Shown here: in pieces, positions 9,128 through 18,433 of the stretch | How positions within the stretch are numbered: position 1 is the stretch's first letter | Layout of the letters: each line of letters opens with the position of its first letter | DNA from: Flavobacterium seoulense | GTDB lineage: Bacteria; Bacteroidota; Bacteroidia; Flavobacteriales; Flavobacteriaceae | Length of the DNA stretch: 64,000 nt | Direction of reading: 5' to 3' | NCBI RefSeq assembly: GCF_000695795.1 | Contig: NZ_JNCA01000009.1 | Coordinates: forward strand, 62,001-126,000 | Notes under the pieces: model-generated | Database searches by the model: none | What the model was told of the DNA's origin: nothing | Seen by the model: the letters and a program-made list of their open reading frames with translations, nothing else | Made by a program: the position numbers and the translations under genes

Positions 9128-10537
9128 ATGAGCACTTTCATAAACGATAACTTTTTATTAGAAAATAAATACGCAGAAGAATTATATCATAATTATTCTA
9201 AAAATCAACCTATTATTGATTACCACAATCACCTGAATCCTCAGTTTATTGCCGAAGATAAAATCTTCAACAACATTACTGATGTTTGGATTAAAGGAGA
9301 TCACTACAAATGGCGTGCAATGCGTACATTGGGAATCAACGAACAATTTGTTACAGGAAATGGTTCTGATAAAGATAAATTTTTAAACTGGGCAAAAACA
9401 GTTCCTTATACAATGCGTAATCCATTGTACCACTGGACTCACTTAGAATTAGCTCGTTATTTTGATATTACTGATTTATTAAACGAAAAATCAGCTGAAA
9501 GAATTTACGAAGAGACTTCTGCTAAAGTAAATTCTGCTGAATACAGCACAAGAAACTTGCTTAGAAAAGTTAATGCTGAATTAGTTTGTACTACTGAGGA
9601 TCCTATTGATAGCTTGGATTTCCACGAGCAATTGGCTAAAAGTGATTTCAAAACTACAGTGAGTACAGCTTTCCGTCCTGATAAAGCGATTTTAATTGCT
9701 AATGACGGTTACAACGAATACCTTGATGTTTTAGGACAAAAAGCATCTATCGAGATCAATACTTATGCTGATTTACAAGCGGCTTTAAGAAACAGAATTG
9801 AGTATTTTAATGCGAATGGTTGTCAACTATGTGACCACGGATTAGACCAAATTTATTTTGAAAATTATACTGAAAGCGAAGTGGTTGCTATTTTCAAAAA
9901 GAAAAGAGAAAACCAGGCAATCAGCAATGAAGAAGCTTTGAAATTCCAAAGTGCTATCTTAGTGTTCTTATGTGAAACTTACCATGAATTTGGATGGGTT
10001 CAACAATTTCACTTAGGTGCTTTGAGAAACAACAATGCTCGTATGCACCGTATCTTAGGTCCTGATACAGGATGGGATTCTATTGGTGATTACCCACAAG
10101 CTCAAAAACTATCTGCATTCTTAAATGCTTTAGATTCTAAAGATAAATTGACTAAAACTATTATTTATAACCTGAATCCTGCTGATAACGAAGTGATGGC
10201 TACCATGATTGGTAACTTTAACGACGGAAGTGTTAGAGGTAAAGTACAATTTGGTTCAGGATGGTGGTTCTTAGATCAAAAAGACGGAATGATTAAACAA
10301 TTAAACGCTCTTTCTAATATGAGTTTGATTAGTTGTTTTGTGGGAATGTTGACTGATTCTAGATCTTTCTTATCTTTCCCAAGACACGAATATTTCCGTC
10401 GTATTGTTTGTAATCTTTTAGGAGATGAAATCAAGAGAGGGGAATTACCGGCTTCTGAAATGGAATGGATTGGAAAAATGGTTTCTGACATTAGTTACGG
10501 TAATGCTAAGGAATATTTCAAATTTCCGGTAAAATAA
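9128..10537 (+). CDS. uxaC: Glucuronate/galacturonate isomerase
   Basis: UxaC interconverts D-galacturonate and D-tagaturonate (and glucuronate with fructuronate). The 469-residue length and the motifs IDYHNHLNP near the N terminus (metal-binding His residues), CTTEDP, and FHLGALRNNNARM match the uronate isomerase family, a divergent member of the amidohydrolase superfamily. It is third in the kduI operon, 18 bases after kduD. It supplies tagaturonate for UxaB, which is encoded after the next terminator, so the saturated and unsaturated uronate branches are interleaved in one gene cluster. Confidence 0.95.
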   Translation: MSTFINDNFLLENKYAEELYHNYSKNQPIIDYHNHLNPQFIAEDKIFNNITDVWIKGDHYKWRAMRTLGINEQFVTGNGSDKDKFLNWAKTVPYTMRNPLYHWTHLELARYFDITDLLNEKSAERIYEETSAKVNSAEYSTRNLLRKVNAELVCTTEDPIDSLDFHEQLAKSDFKTTVSTAFRPDKAILIANDGYNEYLDVLGQKASIEINTYADLQAALRNRIEYFNANGCQLCDHGLDQIYFENYTESEVVAIFKKKRENQAISNEEALKFQSAILVFLCETYHEFGWVQQFHLGALRNNNARMHRILGPDTGWDSIGDYPQAQKLSAFLNALDSKDKLTKTIIYNLNPADNEVMATMIGNFNDGSVRGKVQFGSGWWFLDQKDGMIKQLNALSNMSLISCFVGMLTDSRSFLSFPRHEYFRRIVCNLLGDEIKRGELPASEMEWIGKMVSDISYGNAKEYFKFPVK

Positions 10538-10566
10538 TTAAAGTATAATTTATAAAAATATTTCAC

Positions 10567-11589
10567 TTGAAAAAAGTAGTCACTTTTGGAGAAATTCTAC
10601 TGCGTTTGTCTACAGACAGACATTTGAGGTTTGCTCAGGCTGAGTCTTATAAAGCAACCTATGGTGGGGGAGAATTTAATGTAGCTGTTTCGCTTGTAAA
10701 TTACGGAATGAAAGCGGAATTTGTAACTAAAGTACCTGATAATGAATTAGGAAATTGCGCTATTCACGAAATGCGTAAATTGGATGTAGATTGTCAAAAT
10801 GTACTGAAAGGTGGCGATCGTTTAGGGATTTATTTCCTTGAAACAGGAACCAGTACGCGTGCAAGTAATGTAATTTATGACAGAGCTAACAGTTCAATGT
10901 CAACTTTGAAAAAAGGAGAATTTGACTGGAAAGAAATATTAAAAGATGCAACCTGGTTTCACTGGAGCGGTATTACTCCGGCTCTTTCAGAATCGGCTGC
11001 CGAAGCTTGTATGGAAGCAATCCAAGTGGCTCATGAATTAGGTTTGACTATTTCTACCGATTTGAATTACCGTTCTAAATTGTGGAATTATGGTAAACAG
11101 CCTAAAGATGTTATGCCTGAAATGTTAAAGTACAGTAACATTATTTTAGGTGATATTGATACAGCTAACTTTATGTTAGGTTTAGATAAAGTAGATCCTG
11201 ATTATCAAAAAGAAAAAACTTTGCCGGCTGTTTATGACGAAGTTTTTAAGCTTTGTCCTGAATTAAAATACATGGCAACAACTTTACGTTATTCTGTAAG
11301 TGCTTCTCATCAGCGTATTGGAGGAATCCTTTATGATGGAAAAGAAATCTTCAAAGCGGCTGTACAAGAAGTAACTCCAGTTGTAGACAGAGTAGGTAGT
11401 GGTGATGCATTTATGGGAGGTTTAATCTACGGATTGAATGAAGAGCCTTTGGATAAACAAAGAGCATTAAACTTTGCTGTTGCTGCTTGTTGTTTAAAAC
11501 ACACAATCTACGGAGATTATAATTTAATTACTAAAAATGAAATTGAAAAATTACTTGACGGAGATTTCACAGGTAAGGTTTCAAGATAA
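10567..11589 (+). CDS. kdgK: 2-keto-3-deoxygluconate kinase (PfkB family)
   Basis: Phosphorylates KDG to KDPG, the point where the Kdu and Uxa branches meet. The 340-residue protein has the PfkB fold: GGGEFNVAVSL near residue 33, a long central domain, and the signature DRVGSGDAFMGG near residue 275 with the catalytic Asp. The start is TTG at 10567, giving MKKVVTFGEILLRLS, the usual N terminus of the family; no in-frame ATG lies close by. The gene sits between uxaC (29 bases upstream) and eda (11 bases downstream). The rare start may lower its translation relative to neighbours, but that is inference. Confidence 0.93.
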   Translation: MKKVVTFGEILLRLSTDRHLRFAQAESYKATYGGGEFNVAVSLVNYGMKAEFVTKVPDNELGNCAIHEMRKLDVDCQNVLKGGDRLGIYFLETGTSTRASNVIYDRANSSMSTLKKGEFDWKEILKDATWFHWSGITPALSESAAEACMEAIQVAHELGLTISTDLNYRSKLWNYGKQPKDVMPEMLKYSNIILGDIDTANFMLGLDKVDPDYQKEKTLPAVYDEVFKLCPELKYMATTLRYSVSASHQRIGGILYDGKEIFKAAVQEVTPVVDRVGSGDAFMGGLIYGLNEEPLDKQRALNFAVAACCLKHTIYGDYNLITKNEIEKLLDGDFTGKVSR

Positions 11590-11600
11590 AAAGATATAAA

Positions 11601-12272
11601 ATGGCTCAATTTACACGTATAGAAGTTGCTACTGCAATGAAAGAAACAGGGATGATTCCTTTGTTTTTTAGTAATGATTTGGAATTAAGTAAAAATGTTT
11701 TGAAAGCTTGTTATGATGGTGGTGCCCGTTTGATGGAATTCACTGCCAGAGGAGATTTCGCTCACGAAGTTTTTGCTGAATTGACAAAATATGCTATCAA
11801 AGAATTACCTGGAATGATAATGGGGGTAGGATCAGTAACGGATGCTGCGGCTGCTTCATTGTATATGCAATTAGGCGCTAATTTTATTGTAACTCCAGTA
11901 TTCAGAGAAGATATTGCTATAGCTTGTAATCGTAGAAAAGTATTATGGTCTCCTGGTTGTGGTACATTATCTGAAATAGCCAGAGCAGAAGAATTAGGAT
12001 GCGAGATTGTTAAATTGTTCCCTGGGGAAATCTACGGACCACAATTTATCAAAGGTGTTAAAGGACCATGTCCTTGGACAAACATTATGCCTACTGGTGG
12101 AGTTTCTACAGAAAGAGATAATTTAAAATCTTGGTTTGATGCTGGTGCTTACTGTGTTGGAATTGGTTCTCAGTTAATCTCAGCTGAAGTTTTAAAAACT
12201 AAGGATTATGCCGGATTAACTCAAAAAGTAAAAGAGACCATAACAACGATTAAAGAGCTTAGAAATAAATAA
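11601..12272 (+). CDS. eda: KDPG/KHG aldolase
   Basis: Cleaves KDPG to pyruvate and glyceraldehyde-3-phosphate, the last step of the pathway. The 223-residue class I aldolase shows the Schiff-base Lys in VKLFPGE (K138), the catalytic Glu in LMEFTARGD, the phosphate-binding MPTGGV and GVGS-type loops. It is the last gene of the kduI operon, followed by a clear terminator. Slightly longer at the N and C termini than the enterobacterial enzyme but otherwise ordinary. Confidence 0.95.
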   Translation: MAQFTRIEVATAMKETGMIPLFFSNDLELSKNVLKACYDGGARLMEFTARGDFAHEVFAELTKYAIKELPGMIMGVGSVTDAAAASLYMQLGANFIVTPVFREDIAIACNRRKVLWSPGCGTLSEIARAEELGCEIVKLFPGEIYGPQFIKGVKGPCPWTNIMPTGGVSTERDNLKSWFDAGAYCVGIGSQLISAEVLKTKDYAGLTQKVKETITTIKELRNK

Positions 12273-12281
12273 TAAGATTTA

Positions 12282-12330
12282 TTTTAGGGGTAAATATTTT
12301 CAAAATATATTTATCCCTAAATGTTTTTTT
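12282..12330 (+). terminator. Intrinsic terminator after eda
   Basis: Long inverted repeat with arms around TTTAGGGGTAAATAT and ATATTTATCCCTAAA, then a run of seven T at 12324-12330. It ends the kduI-eda operon. Confidence 0.8.
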
Positions 12331-12334
12331 AATG

Positions 12335-12342
12335 TAAATTTG
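12335..12342 (+). promoter_or_regulatory. Probable -7 promoter element for uxaB-uxaA
   Basis: TAAATTTG fits TAnnTTTG and lies just behind the eda terminator, 73 bases before the uxaB ATG. No copy of the TGTAATCGATTACA operator is present here, unlike the other pathway promoters. A different palindrome, TTGAAT-G-ATTCAA (12351-12363), follows directly; whether a regulator binds it is unknown. Confidence 0.45.
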
Positions 12343-12415
12343 CAGAATTCTTGAATGATTCAATCGTTTGAACTATTATGAGAAAACTGCTTTAAAATAA
12401 TTTAGTAGTATTAAA

Positions 12416-13858
12416 ATGGAAAAATTAAACAGAAAAAATAGAGGTTTAGAGCAATTAAACCCAATTAAAGTAGTTCAATTTGGTGAAGGTAACTTTTTAA
12501 GAGCTTTCGTTGATTATGCTTTTCAAAGATTGAATAATGAAGTTGATTTCAATGCCGGAATTGCGGTTGTTCAGCCATTAGCAGGTGGTATGGTAGACAT
12601 GATTAATGATCAGGATGGTCTTTATACGTTGTTTATGAACGGAATCAAAAAAGGTGAAAAAATCCAAGATATTCAGTTAATTTCTAATATTGTAAAAGCT
12701 ATAAATCCTTATAGTAATTTTGCTGATTATTTAGCATTAGCTAAAGAAGAAGAATTGCAATTTATTGTTTCAAATACTACTGAAGCAGGTATTGAATTTG
12801 TTAATACTGATACTCCGGATATGCAGCCACCAGCTTCATTTCCTGCAAAGTTGACTGTTTTATTATACGAAAGATTCAAACATTTTAATGGAGATGCTGC
12901 TAAAGGATTGACAATCATTCCTTGTGAGTTGATTGATTATAACTCAGAAGCATTGAAAAAATGTATTTTGCAATATGTTGATTTATGGAAATTAGAGGAC
13001 GCATTCAAAACTTGGGTTTCTGATGCTTGTACTTACCACAGTACTTTGGTGGACAGAATTGTTCCTGGATATCCAAGAGCTGAAATTGAAGACTACAATA
13101 GCAAATTAGATTATCAGGATAATTTAATTGTTGCTGCTGAGCCATTTTTCCTTTGGGCAATTGAAGGAGGAGAAGATTTAAAAGCAAAATTACCATTCCA
13201 CAAAACAGATTTGAATGTGAAGATTGTTGATGATATTCGTCCTTTCAAAATGATTAAAGTTCGTATTTTGAATGGAGCTCATACTGCGATGGTTCCTGTT
13301 TCTCTTTTATATGGTAACAAATTAGTTATGGAAACAGTTAACGGTGGTTTTACCGGACCGTTTGTTGATAATGTTATCAGTGAAATTAGTGAAACGCTTC
13401 CTATGGACAAAAACGAAATCACGGCTTATGCTGAAGAAGTAATGGATCGTTTCAAAAATCCATTTATCAAGCATGCGCTTGCTGATATCGCTTTAAACTC
13501 AATCTCAAAATTCAAAGTGAGAGTTTTACCGAGTTTATTAGGATATTATAATGCTACTAAACAACTTCCTACGAGTTTAACTTTTTCATTAGCTTGTTTG
13601 ATCCAATTCTACAAAGGGACTTGGAATAACGAAGCTTTACCGGTAAAAGATACTCCGGAGTTAGTTGAAGCATTCAAAAAAGCATGGGAATTAAAAGATT
13701 TAGATGCAGTTGTAGCTAGTGTTTTAAGCAATACAGCTTTCTGGGACGAAGATTTAAATAAAGTTGACGGATTAGCACAAACTTTAGTGCTTGCTTTAAA
13801 CGAAATTGAAGCCAATGGTATTGAACAAGGCTATATCAATTTTTCTCAAAAAAAATAA
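12416..13858 (+). CDS. uxaB: Tagaturonate reductase (altronate oxidoreductase)
   Basis: Reduces D-tagaturonate to D-altronate with NADH. The 480-residue protein belongs to the polyol/mannitol dehydrogenase family: N-terminal nucleotide-binding VVQFGEGNFLRAFVDY (about residues 19-34) and a catalytic region with KMIKVRILNGAHTAM near residue 280. Its neighbour uxaA, 33 bases downstream, makes the next step, so the pair forms a two-gene unit behind its own promoter. A fructuronate reductase (UxuB) function is the main alternative; the neighbouring altronate dehydratase favours UxaB. Confidence 0.93.
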   Translation: MEKLNRKNRGLEQLNPIKVVQFGEGNFLRAFVDYAFQRLNNEVDFNAGIAVVQPLAGGMVDMINDQDGLYTLFMNGIKKGEKIQDIQLISNIVKAINPYSNFADYLALAKEEELQFIVSNTTEAGIEFVNTDTPDMQPPASFPAKLTVLLYERFKHFNGDAAKGLTIIPCELIDYNSEALKKCILQYVDLWKLEDAFKTWVSDACTYHSTLVDRIVPGYPRAEIEDYNSKLDYQDNLIVAAEPFFLWAIEGGEDLKAKLPFHKTDLNVKIVDDIRPFKMIKVRILNGAHTAMVPVSLLYGNKLVMETVNGGFTGPFVDNVISEISETLPMDKNEITAYAEEVMDRFKNPFIKHALADIALNSISKFKVRVLPSLLGYYNATKQLPTSLTFSLACLIQFYKGTWNNEALPVKDTPELVEAFKKAWELKDLDAVVASVLSNTAFWDEDLNKVDGLAQTLVLALNEIEANGIEQGYINFSQKK

Positions 13859-13891
13859 AAGACAAAAAAACAAAAAAACCAAGTAATTAAA

Positions 13892-15508
13892 ATGCAAAAG
13901 AAGTTAATAAAAGTAGATCCTACGGATAATGTTGCTGTAGCGTTAGTTAATCTAACAGCTGGAGAAACTATCCCATTTGAAGGAGAAGACGTTTTAGTAT
14001 TATCGGATACTAAAATGAAGCACAAGATTGCAATGGTAGATTTTGAGCCTGGAGACAAGATCATTATGTACGGTGTAATCGTTGGAAAAGCGAGTGAAAA
14101 AATTGCTAAAGGTGGTGTTATTGCTACTACGAATGTAAAACACGAAAGCGCAAAGGTTTCTGGTAAGACTGAAACTATCGGTTGGACTGTTCCTAATGTA
14201 GACAAATGGAAAGATAAAACGTTTATGGGATACCACCGTGAAGACGGTCAGGTAGGAACTGAAAATGTTTGGTTATTCTTCCCGTTAGTTTTTTGTGAAA
14301 ACAGAAACATTGAAATCTTAAAAGGTATTTTCGAAAAAGAATTGAAAAAACCAAAAGAGAATGATTACCAATTATTACTTCGTTCATTAGTTAATTCTGA
14401 AAAAGGTGGTGATGAAGTAGTTGCAAAATCTGAAGAAGTAGATTTATTCGAAAATATTGAAGTAAAATTCATCCAGCACCAAGGTGGTTGTGGAGGAATT
14501 CGTCAGGATTCTCACTCTTTGGCTAAACTTTTGGCTGGTTATGTAAACAATCCAAACGTTGCCGGAGCTACAGTATTGAGTTTAGGTTGTCAAAACTTAC
14601 AAATTTCAATCTTCCAGGATGCGATGAAGGAAATTAATCCAAACTACAGTAAACCAGTTTTGATTTATGACCAACAATCTATCGGAACTATTGAAGAAAT
14701 GTTGAGCACTGTAGTTAAAGATTCATTTGCTGCTATCAAAGAAGCTAATAAAATTGAAAGAAAACCAGCTCCATTATCTAAATTAAGAATAGGTTTAGAG
14801 TGTGGTGGATCTGACGGATTCTCTGGAATTTCGGCTAACCCAACATTAGGAGTTTTGTCTGATAAATTAGTTGCACTTGGTGGAACAACTATTCTTTCTG
14901 AATTCCCTGAGTTATGTGGAGTAGAGCAGGAATTAGTAAACCGTTGTATCGATGATAAAGACGGACAACGTTTCTTAGATTTAATGAAATGGTATGAAAA
15001 AACGGTTATTGATGCAGGTTCTGGATTTGATATGAATCCTTCTCCGGGTAACATCAAAGACGGTTTGATTACTGATGCAATGAAATCAGCAGGGGCTTCT
15101 AAAAAAGGAGGAACTTCACCAATTGTAGGAGTTTACGATTATGGTGAATATATCAACGAGCCAGGATTTACATTATTATGTACTCCAGGAAACGACGTTG
15201 AATGTACAACTGCAATGGTAGGTTCAGGTGCTAATATGGTATTGTTTACAACAGGTTTAGGAACTCCGACAGGAAACCCGATTGCTCCGGTTGTAAAAGT
15301 ATCGTCTAACACGCAATTAGCTAATAAAATGTCTGATATTATCGATTTCAACACTGGTGGAATTATCACAGGTGACAAAACGATTGAAGAAACAGCTGAT
15401 GAAATGTTAGAATTTATTATTAAAGTAGCTAGTGGTGATGTAAAAACTAAGGCTGCTATATTAAACCAAAATGACTTTATTCCTTGGAAAAGAGGAGTAT
15501 CGCTATAA
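13892..15508 (+). CDS. uxaA: Altronate dehydratase
   Basis: Dehydrates D-altronate to KDG, feeding KdgK. The 538-residue protein has the two parts expected: an N-terminal SAF domain (about residues 1-95) and the large altronate/galactarate dehydratase domain, with GCGGIRQDSHSL near residue 199, SLGCQNLQ near 231 and LECGGSDGFSGISANP near 302. The conserved Cys residues fit the metal-dependent family. It ends at a terminator shared with the convergent LacI gene. Confidence 0.95.
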   Translation: MQKKLIKVDPTDNVAVALVNLTAGETIPFEGEDVLVLSDTKMKHKIAMVDFEPGDKIIMYGVIVGKASEKIAKGGVIATTNVKHESAKVSGKTETIGWTVPNVDKWKDKTFMGYHREDGQVGTENVWLFFPLVFCENRNIEILKGIFEKELKKPKENDYQLLLRSLVNSEKGGDEVVAKSEEVDLFENIEVKFIQHQGGCGGIRQDSHSLAKLLAGYVNNPNVAGATVLSLGCQNLQISIFQDAMKEINPNYSKPVLIYDQQSIGTIEEMLSTVVKDSFAAIKEANKIERKPAPLSKLRIGLECGGSDGFSGISANPTLGVLSDKLVALGGTTILSEFPELCGVEQELVNRCIDDKDGQRFLDLMKWYEKTVIDAGSGFDMNPSPGNIKDGLITDAMKSAGASKKGGTSPIVGVYDYGEYINEPGFTLLCTPGNDVECTTAMVGSGANMVLFTTGLGTPTGNPIAPVVKVSSNTQLANKMSDIIDFNTGGIITGDKTIEETADEMLEFIIKVASGDVKTKAAILNQNDFIPWKRGVSL

Positions 15509-15536
15509 AGATTGTTTTTAGATTTTGTTTTTAGTT

Positions 15537-15575
15537 AAAAAGGGAGGTTGTTTTTTAAAACGCCTCCCTTTTTTT
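15537..15575. terminator. Bidirectional terminator between uxaA and the LacI gene
   Basis: Arms AAAAAGGGAGG and CCTCCCTTTTT with a 15-base loop. The A and T runs on both sides allow it to end transcription of uxaA (plus) and of the LacI gene (minus), whose stop codons face each other. Confidence 0.8.
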
Positions 15576-15580
15576 ATGTT

Positions 15581-16603
15581 TTAAATTCTTGTCGAAGACT
15601 GTCTAATTAATAATTTAGGCATTAGTACAACCGTTTTTCCGGATTTTTTCTTGTCAACATTGTTTATTTTGTCTAGAAAAACCTGGGCGGCCATTTTACC
15701 CATTTCTACTGGTGACTGATCAACGGTCGAGATGGATAGTTCCATAAATTTAGTAAAAGGTTCGTTTCCAAAACCAAAAACACAAAAATCTTCCGGGATT
15801 TTAATATCGTGTTCTTTTAGTTTTTGTATGGCGCCAAGAGCAGCAAAATCACTCGTTGAGAAAATAGCATTTGGAGGATTATCTAAGGCTAATAATTTTT
15901 CAACAGCTTCTCTTCCTTCTACCACATTACTTTTTATAGTAATGATATAATCTTTATTTATTGGTATATTATTATCTAATAAAGCTTTCTCGTAACCTCG
16001 GTAACGATCTTCATATATTTCTAATGAACGATCTCCTGAAAAATAAGCTATTTTATCACAACCTTGTTCTAAAAGATGTTGTGTCGTTTGGTAAGAAGCT
16101 TGGTAATCATCAATTGTAACTGAACTTACATGTTTGATTTCTTTCTTTCGGTCAAAAAAGACTAAGGGAATATTTTTTTGAACAACACGTTCTATATAAT
16201 GATTGTTTTCATCCGGCAGATTGGAAATAGACATTAAAATTCCGTCAACCTGAGCGTTTAATAAAGTGTTGATGTTCTCAATTTCTCTATTTTCGTTTTC
16301 ATGAGTTTGACATATAATAACCTGATAACCTTCGGGATGCAAGCTTTCTTCAATTCCTCTGATTACTGATGCAAAAAAATTAGTATTAATACGGGGAACA
16401 ATAACGCCAACATTATTGCTTTTTCCGCTTCTTAGTGCTAATGCTAATCTGTTTTGCTTGTAGTTCATTCTATTAGCCGTTTCAAGGACTAATTTTCGAG
16501 TACTTTGGCTAATTTTAGGATTGTTATTTAGAGCTCTGGAAACAGTTGCAGCAGTAATGTTTAATTCTTTTGCAATGTCATAAATAGTTGTTTTTTCAGT
16601 CAT
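15581..16603 (-). CDS. LacI-family transcriptional repressor, probable local uronate-pathway regulator
   Basis: A 340-residue LacI/GalR protein. The N-terminal helix-turn-helix TIYDIAKELNITAATVSRAL (residues 5-24) is followed by a hinge helix with LALALRSGKS and a periplasmic-binding-like ligand domain (NVGVIVPRINTNFFA to the C terminus). It lies between the catabolic genes and the GH28 operon, both preceded by the palindrome TGTAATCGATTACA, typical in length and symmetry for LacI-family operators; a near-identical copy stands before the ECF sigma gene. By analogy the inducer would be a pathway intermediate such as KDG or a uronate, which is inference. No copy of the operator lies directly before its own start codon, but the site at 16854 is in the shared intergenic region. 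Confidence 0.9.
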   Translation of the reverse strand: MTEKTTIYDIAKELNITAATVSRALNNNPKISQSTRKLVLETANRMNYKQNRLALALRSGKSNNVGVIVPRINTNFFASVIRGIEESLHPEGYQVIICQTHENENREIENINTLLNAQVDGILMSISNLPDENNHYIERVVQKNIPLVFFDRKKEIKHVSSVTIDDYQASYQTTQHLLEQGCDKIAYFSGDRSLEIYEDRYRGYEKALLDNNIPINKDYIITIKSNVVEGREAVEKLLALDNPPNAIFSTSDFAALGAIQKLKEHDIKIPEDFCVFGFGNEPFTKFMELSISTVDQSPVEMGKMAAQVFLDKINNVDKKKSGKTVVLMPKLLIRQSSTRI

Positions 16604-16845
16604 TATAAGTGGTCTATCTCGGTAAAAATAATATTTTTTTTTAAATAATTATTTGTTTGGTACTGATATTGATAGCATTTTGAAATCAAAAAAACAGTTT
16701 AGTTGTCTTTTTATTATTAAAATCGTCTTTTGTAGTATTTTGCGAATTAAACTCTTATTTTTTAATTAAATAAAATAATTCTTCTTTTTTTTGTATAAAT
16801 GCATTTATTTCGGTCTTTTTTATAGTTTTATATTAAAAATATATA
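16604..16845. other. Intergenic region between divergent LacI and GH28 genes
   Basis: AT-rich, no gene seen. It must hold the minus-strand promoter of the LacI gene; I see no convincing TAnnTTTG element in that direction. The plus-strand promoter/operator follows at 16846. Confidence 0.4.
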
Positions 16846-16867
16846 TAGATTTGTGTAATCGATTACA
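16846..16867 (+). promoter_or_regulatory. Promoter -7 element with abutting LacI-type operator for the pectinase operon
   Basis: TAGATTTG (16846-16853) fits TAnnTTTG and is directly followed by the perfect palindrome TGTAATCGATTACA (16854-16867). The arrangement is identical to the transporter promoter at 5706-5727. It lies 75 bases before the GH28 start codon and probably drives the genes up to the terminator at 26762. Confidence 0.75.
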
Positions 16868-16942
16868 TAAAATCATTCGGTTTTTCTGTTTTGTTGAAGA
16901 CTTTTTAAAATCTAAAATTATACATCTTAAATTTTTTAATCA

Positions 16943-18376
16943 ATGAAAAATAAAAGTTATTGTTCCTTATTATCTTTTTCTGCAGTTTTAATGTTGGCTT
17001 TTTTGAGTAGTTGCTCAGCACAAAAAAAGAATGATGTTTTAGCTAATCCCTGGAAAGTAAAACAACAAATAGAAAAATCAGTAATAGTTCCCGTTTTTAA
17101 AAAACAAACCTACAACATTGTTGATTTTGGGGCTAAAAGTGGAGGAATTGATAATAATTCGGAAGCTTTTAAGAAAGCAATTGCTGCCTGTACTGAAAAC
17201 GGAGGAGGAAAAGTAATTGTTCCGGCGGGAAAATTTTTAACAGGCCCAATTCACTTAGATAATAATGTCAATCTTCATTTAGAAGATGGAGCTGAGATTC
17301 TCTTCAGTACTAAATCATCTGATTATCCATTGGTTAAAACCACTTTTGAAGGGACAGAATGTATGAATCATTCGCCTTTAATTTATGCTTACAATAAAAA
17401 AAATATAGCTGTTACAGGTAAAGGAATTTTAAACGGTCAAGCCGATAATGATAACTGGTGGTACTGGTGTGGAGCAAAACAATACGGATGGAAGGAAGGA
17501 AGAGGTAATCAAAATGATCCTCAAAATCGTATTCGTTTAGTAGAATCGGGTGAGCAAAATGTTCCTGTTGAACAAAGAATATTTGGAGAAGGATCGTATT
17601 TGAGACCAAATTTTATAGAGTTTCATACTTGTACAGATGCTTTGATTAAAGATGTGAAAATTATAAATGCACCTTTTTGGGTTATTCATCCAATGAAATC
17701 TACTAATGTAACGGTTGATGGTGTAACTGTAGAAAGTCATGGTCCTAATAATGACGGTTGTGATCCCGAATACTCTAAAAATGTAATTATAAAAAACTGT
17801 ACGTTTAATACCGGAGACGATTGTATTGCAATAAAATCAGGAAAAGATGGAGATGGAAGACGTGTAGCAATGAAAAGCGAAAATATCATTGTGAAAGATT
17901 GTATGATGCTTGATGGTCATGGAGGTGTTGTTATGGGGAGCGAAATGACTGGAGGAATTAAAAACGTTTTTGTTGAAAATTGTAAAATGGATAGTCCTAA
18001 TCTTGATAGAGCCATCCGAATAAAATCAAATTCCAGAAGAGGTGGAATTGTTGAAAATGTATTTGTTAGAAACATTGAAGTAGGTCAGGTAAAAGAAGCT
18101 GTTTTAAGAATCAACATGTTTTATAATGTTTATGGTAATCAAACAGGAAATTTTATTCCGCAGGTTAAAAATGTTATTTTGGAAAATGTTAAAGTTAAAA
18201 ACGGCGGGAAATTTGGAGTTCTGGCACAAGGATATAAAGAATTGCCAATAGATAATGTGGTGTTGAAAAATGTGACGATTGATAAAGTTGGAAAAGCATA
18301 TTCTATAGAAAATGTAACTAATATTCAATTTATAAATACTACAATAAATGGAGAAAAAGTAGAAAGCCCTAAATAA
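16943..18376 (+). CDS. GH28 polygalacturonase-type glycoside hydrolase, lipoprotein
   Basis: A right-handed beta-helix hydrolase that cleaves alpha-1,4 galacturonan bonds. The N terminus is a lipoprotein signal with lipobox LSSC at about residues 21-24, so it is probably membrane-anchored in the periplasm or at the surface. Catalytic motifs of GH28 are intact: NNDGCDPE (D271), GDDCIAIKSG (D292, D293), GHGGVVMGSEM and RAIRIKSN. The 477-residue length fits exo-acting members. First gene of the enzyme operon behind a LacI-type operator. Exo-polygalacturonase or rhamnogalacturonan-related activity cannot be told apart from sequence alone. Confidence 0.92.
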   Translation: MKNKSYCSLLSFSAVLMLAFLSSCSAQKKNDVLANPWKVKQQIEKSVIVPVFKKQTYNIVDFGAKSGGIDNNSEAFKKAIAACTENGGGKVIVPAGKFLTGPIHLDNNVNLHLEDGAEILFSTKSSDYPLVKTTFEGTECMNHSPLIYAYNKKNIAVTGKGILNGQADNDNWWYWCGAKQYGWKEGRGNQNDPQNRIRLVESGEQNVPVEQRIFGEGSYLRPNFIEFHTCTDALIKDVKIINAPFWVIHPMKSTNVTVDGVTVESHGPNNDGCDPEYSKNVIIKNCTFNTGDDCIAIKSGKDGDGRRVAMKSENIIVKDCMMLDGHGGVVMGSEMTGGIKNVFVENCKMDSPNLDRAIRIKSNSRRGGIVENVFVRNIEVGQVKEAVLRINMFYNVYGNQTGNFIPQVKNVILENVKVKNGGKFGVLAQGYKELPIDNVVLKNVTIDKVGKAYSIENVTNIQFINTTINGEKVESPK

Positions 18377-18433
18377 TTTAAAGAGCATATACTTAATAAA
18401 AACAATTGAATACTCACTTTAAAATGTAGTGTT

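Noticed and set aside
12351..12363. TTGAAT-G-ATTCAA palindrome as operator of uxaB
   Set aside because: Single occurrence and no matching regulator; only mentioned with the promoter.
13846..14205. Minus-strand open frame opposite uxaA
   Set aside because: Shadow frame of a well-conserved gene, with no start context or recognisable protein.
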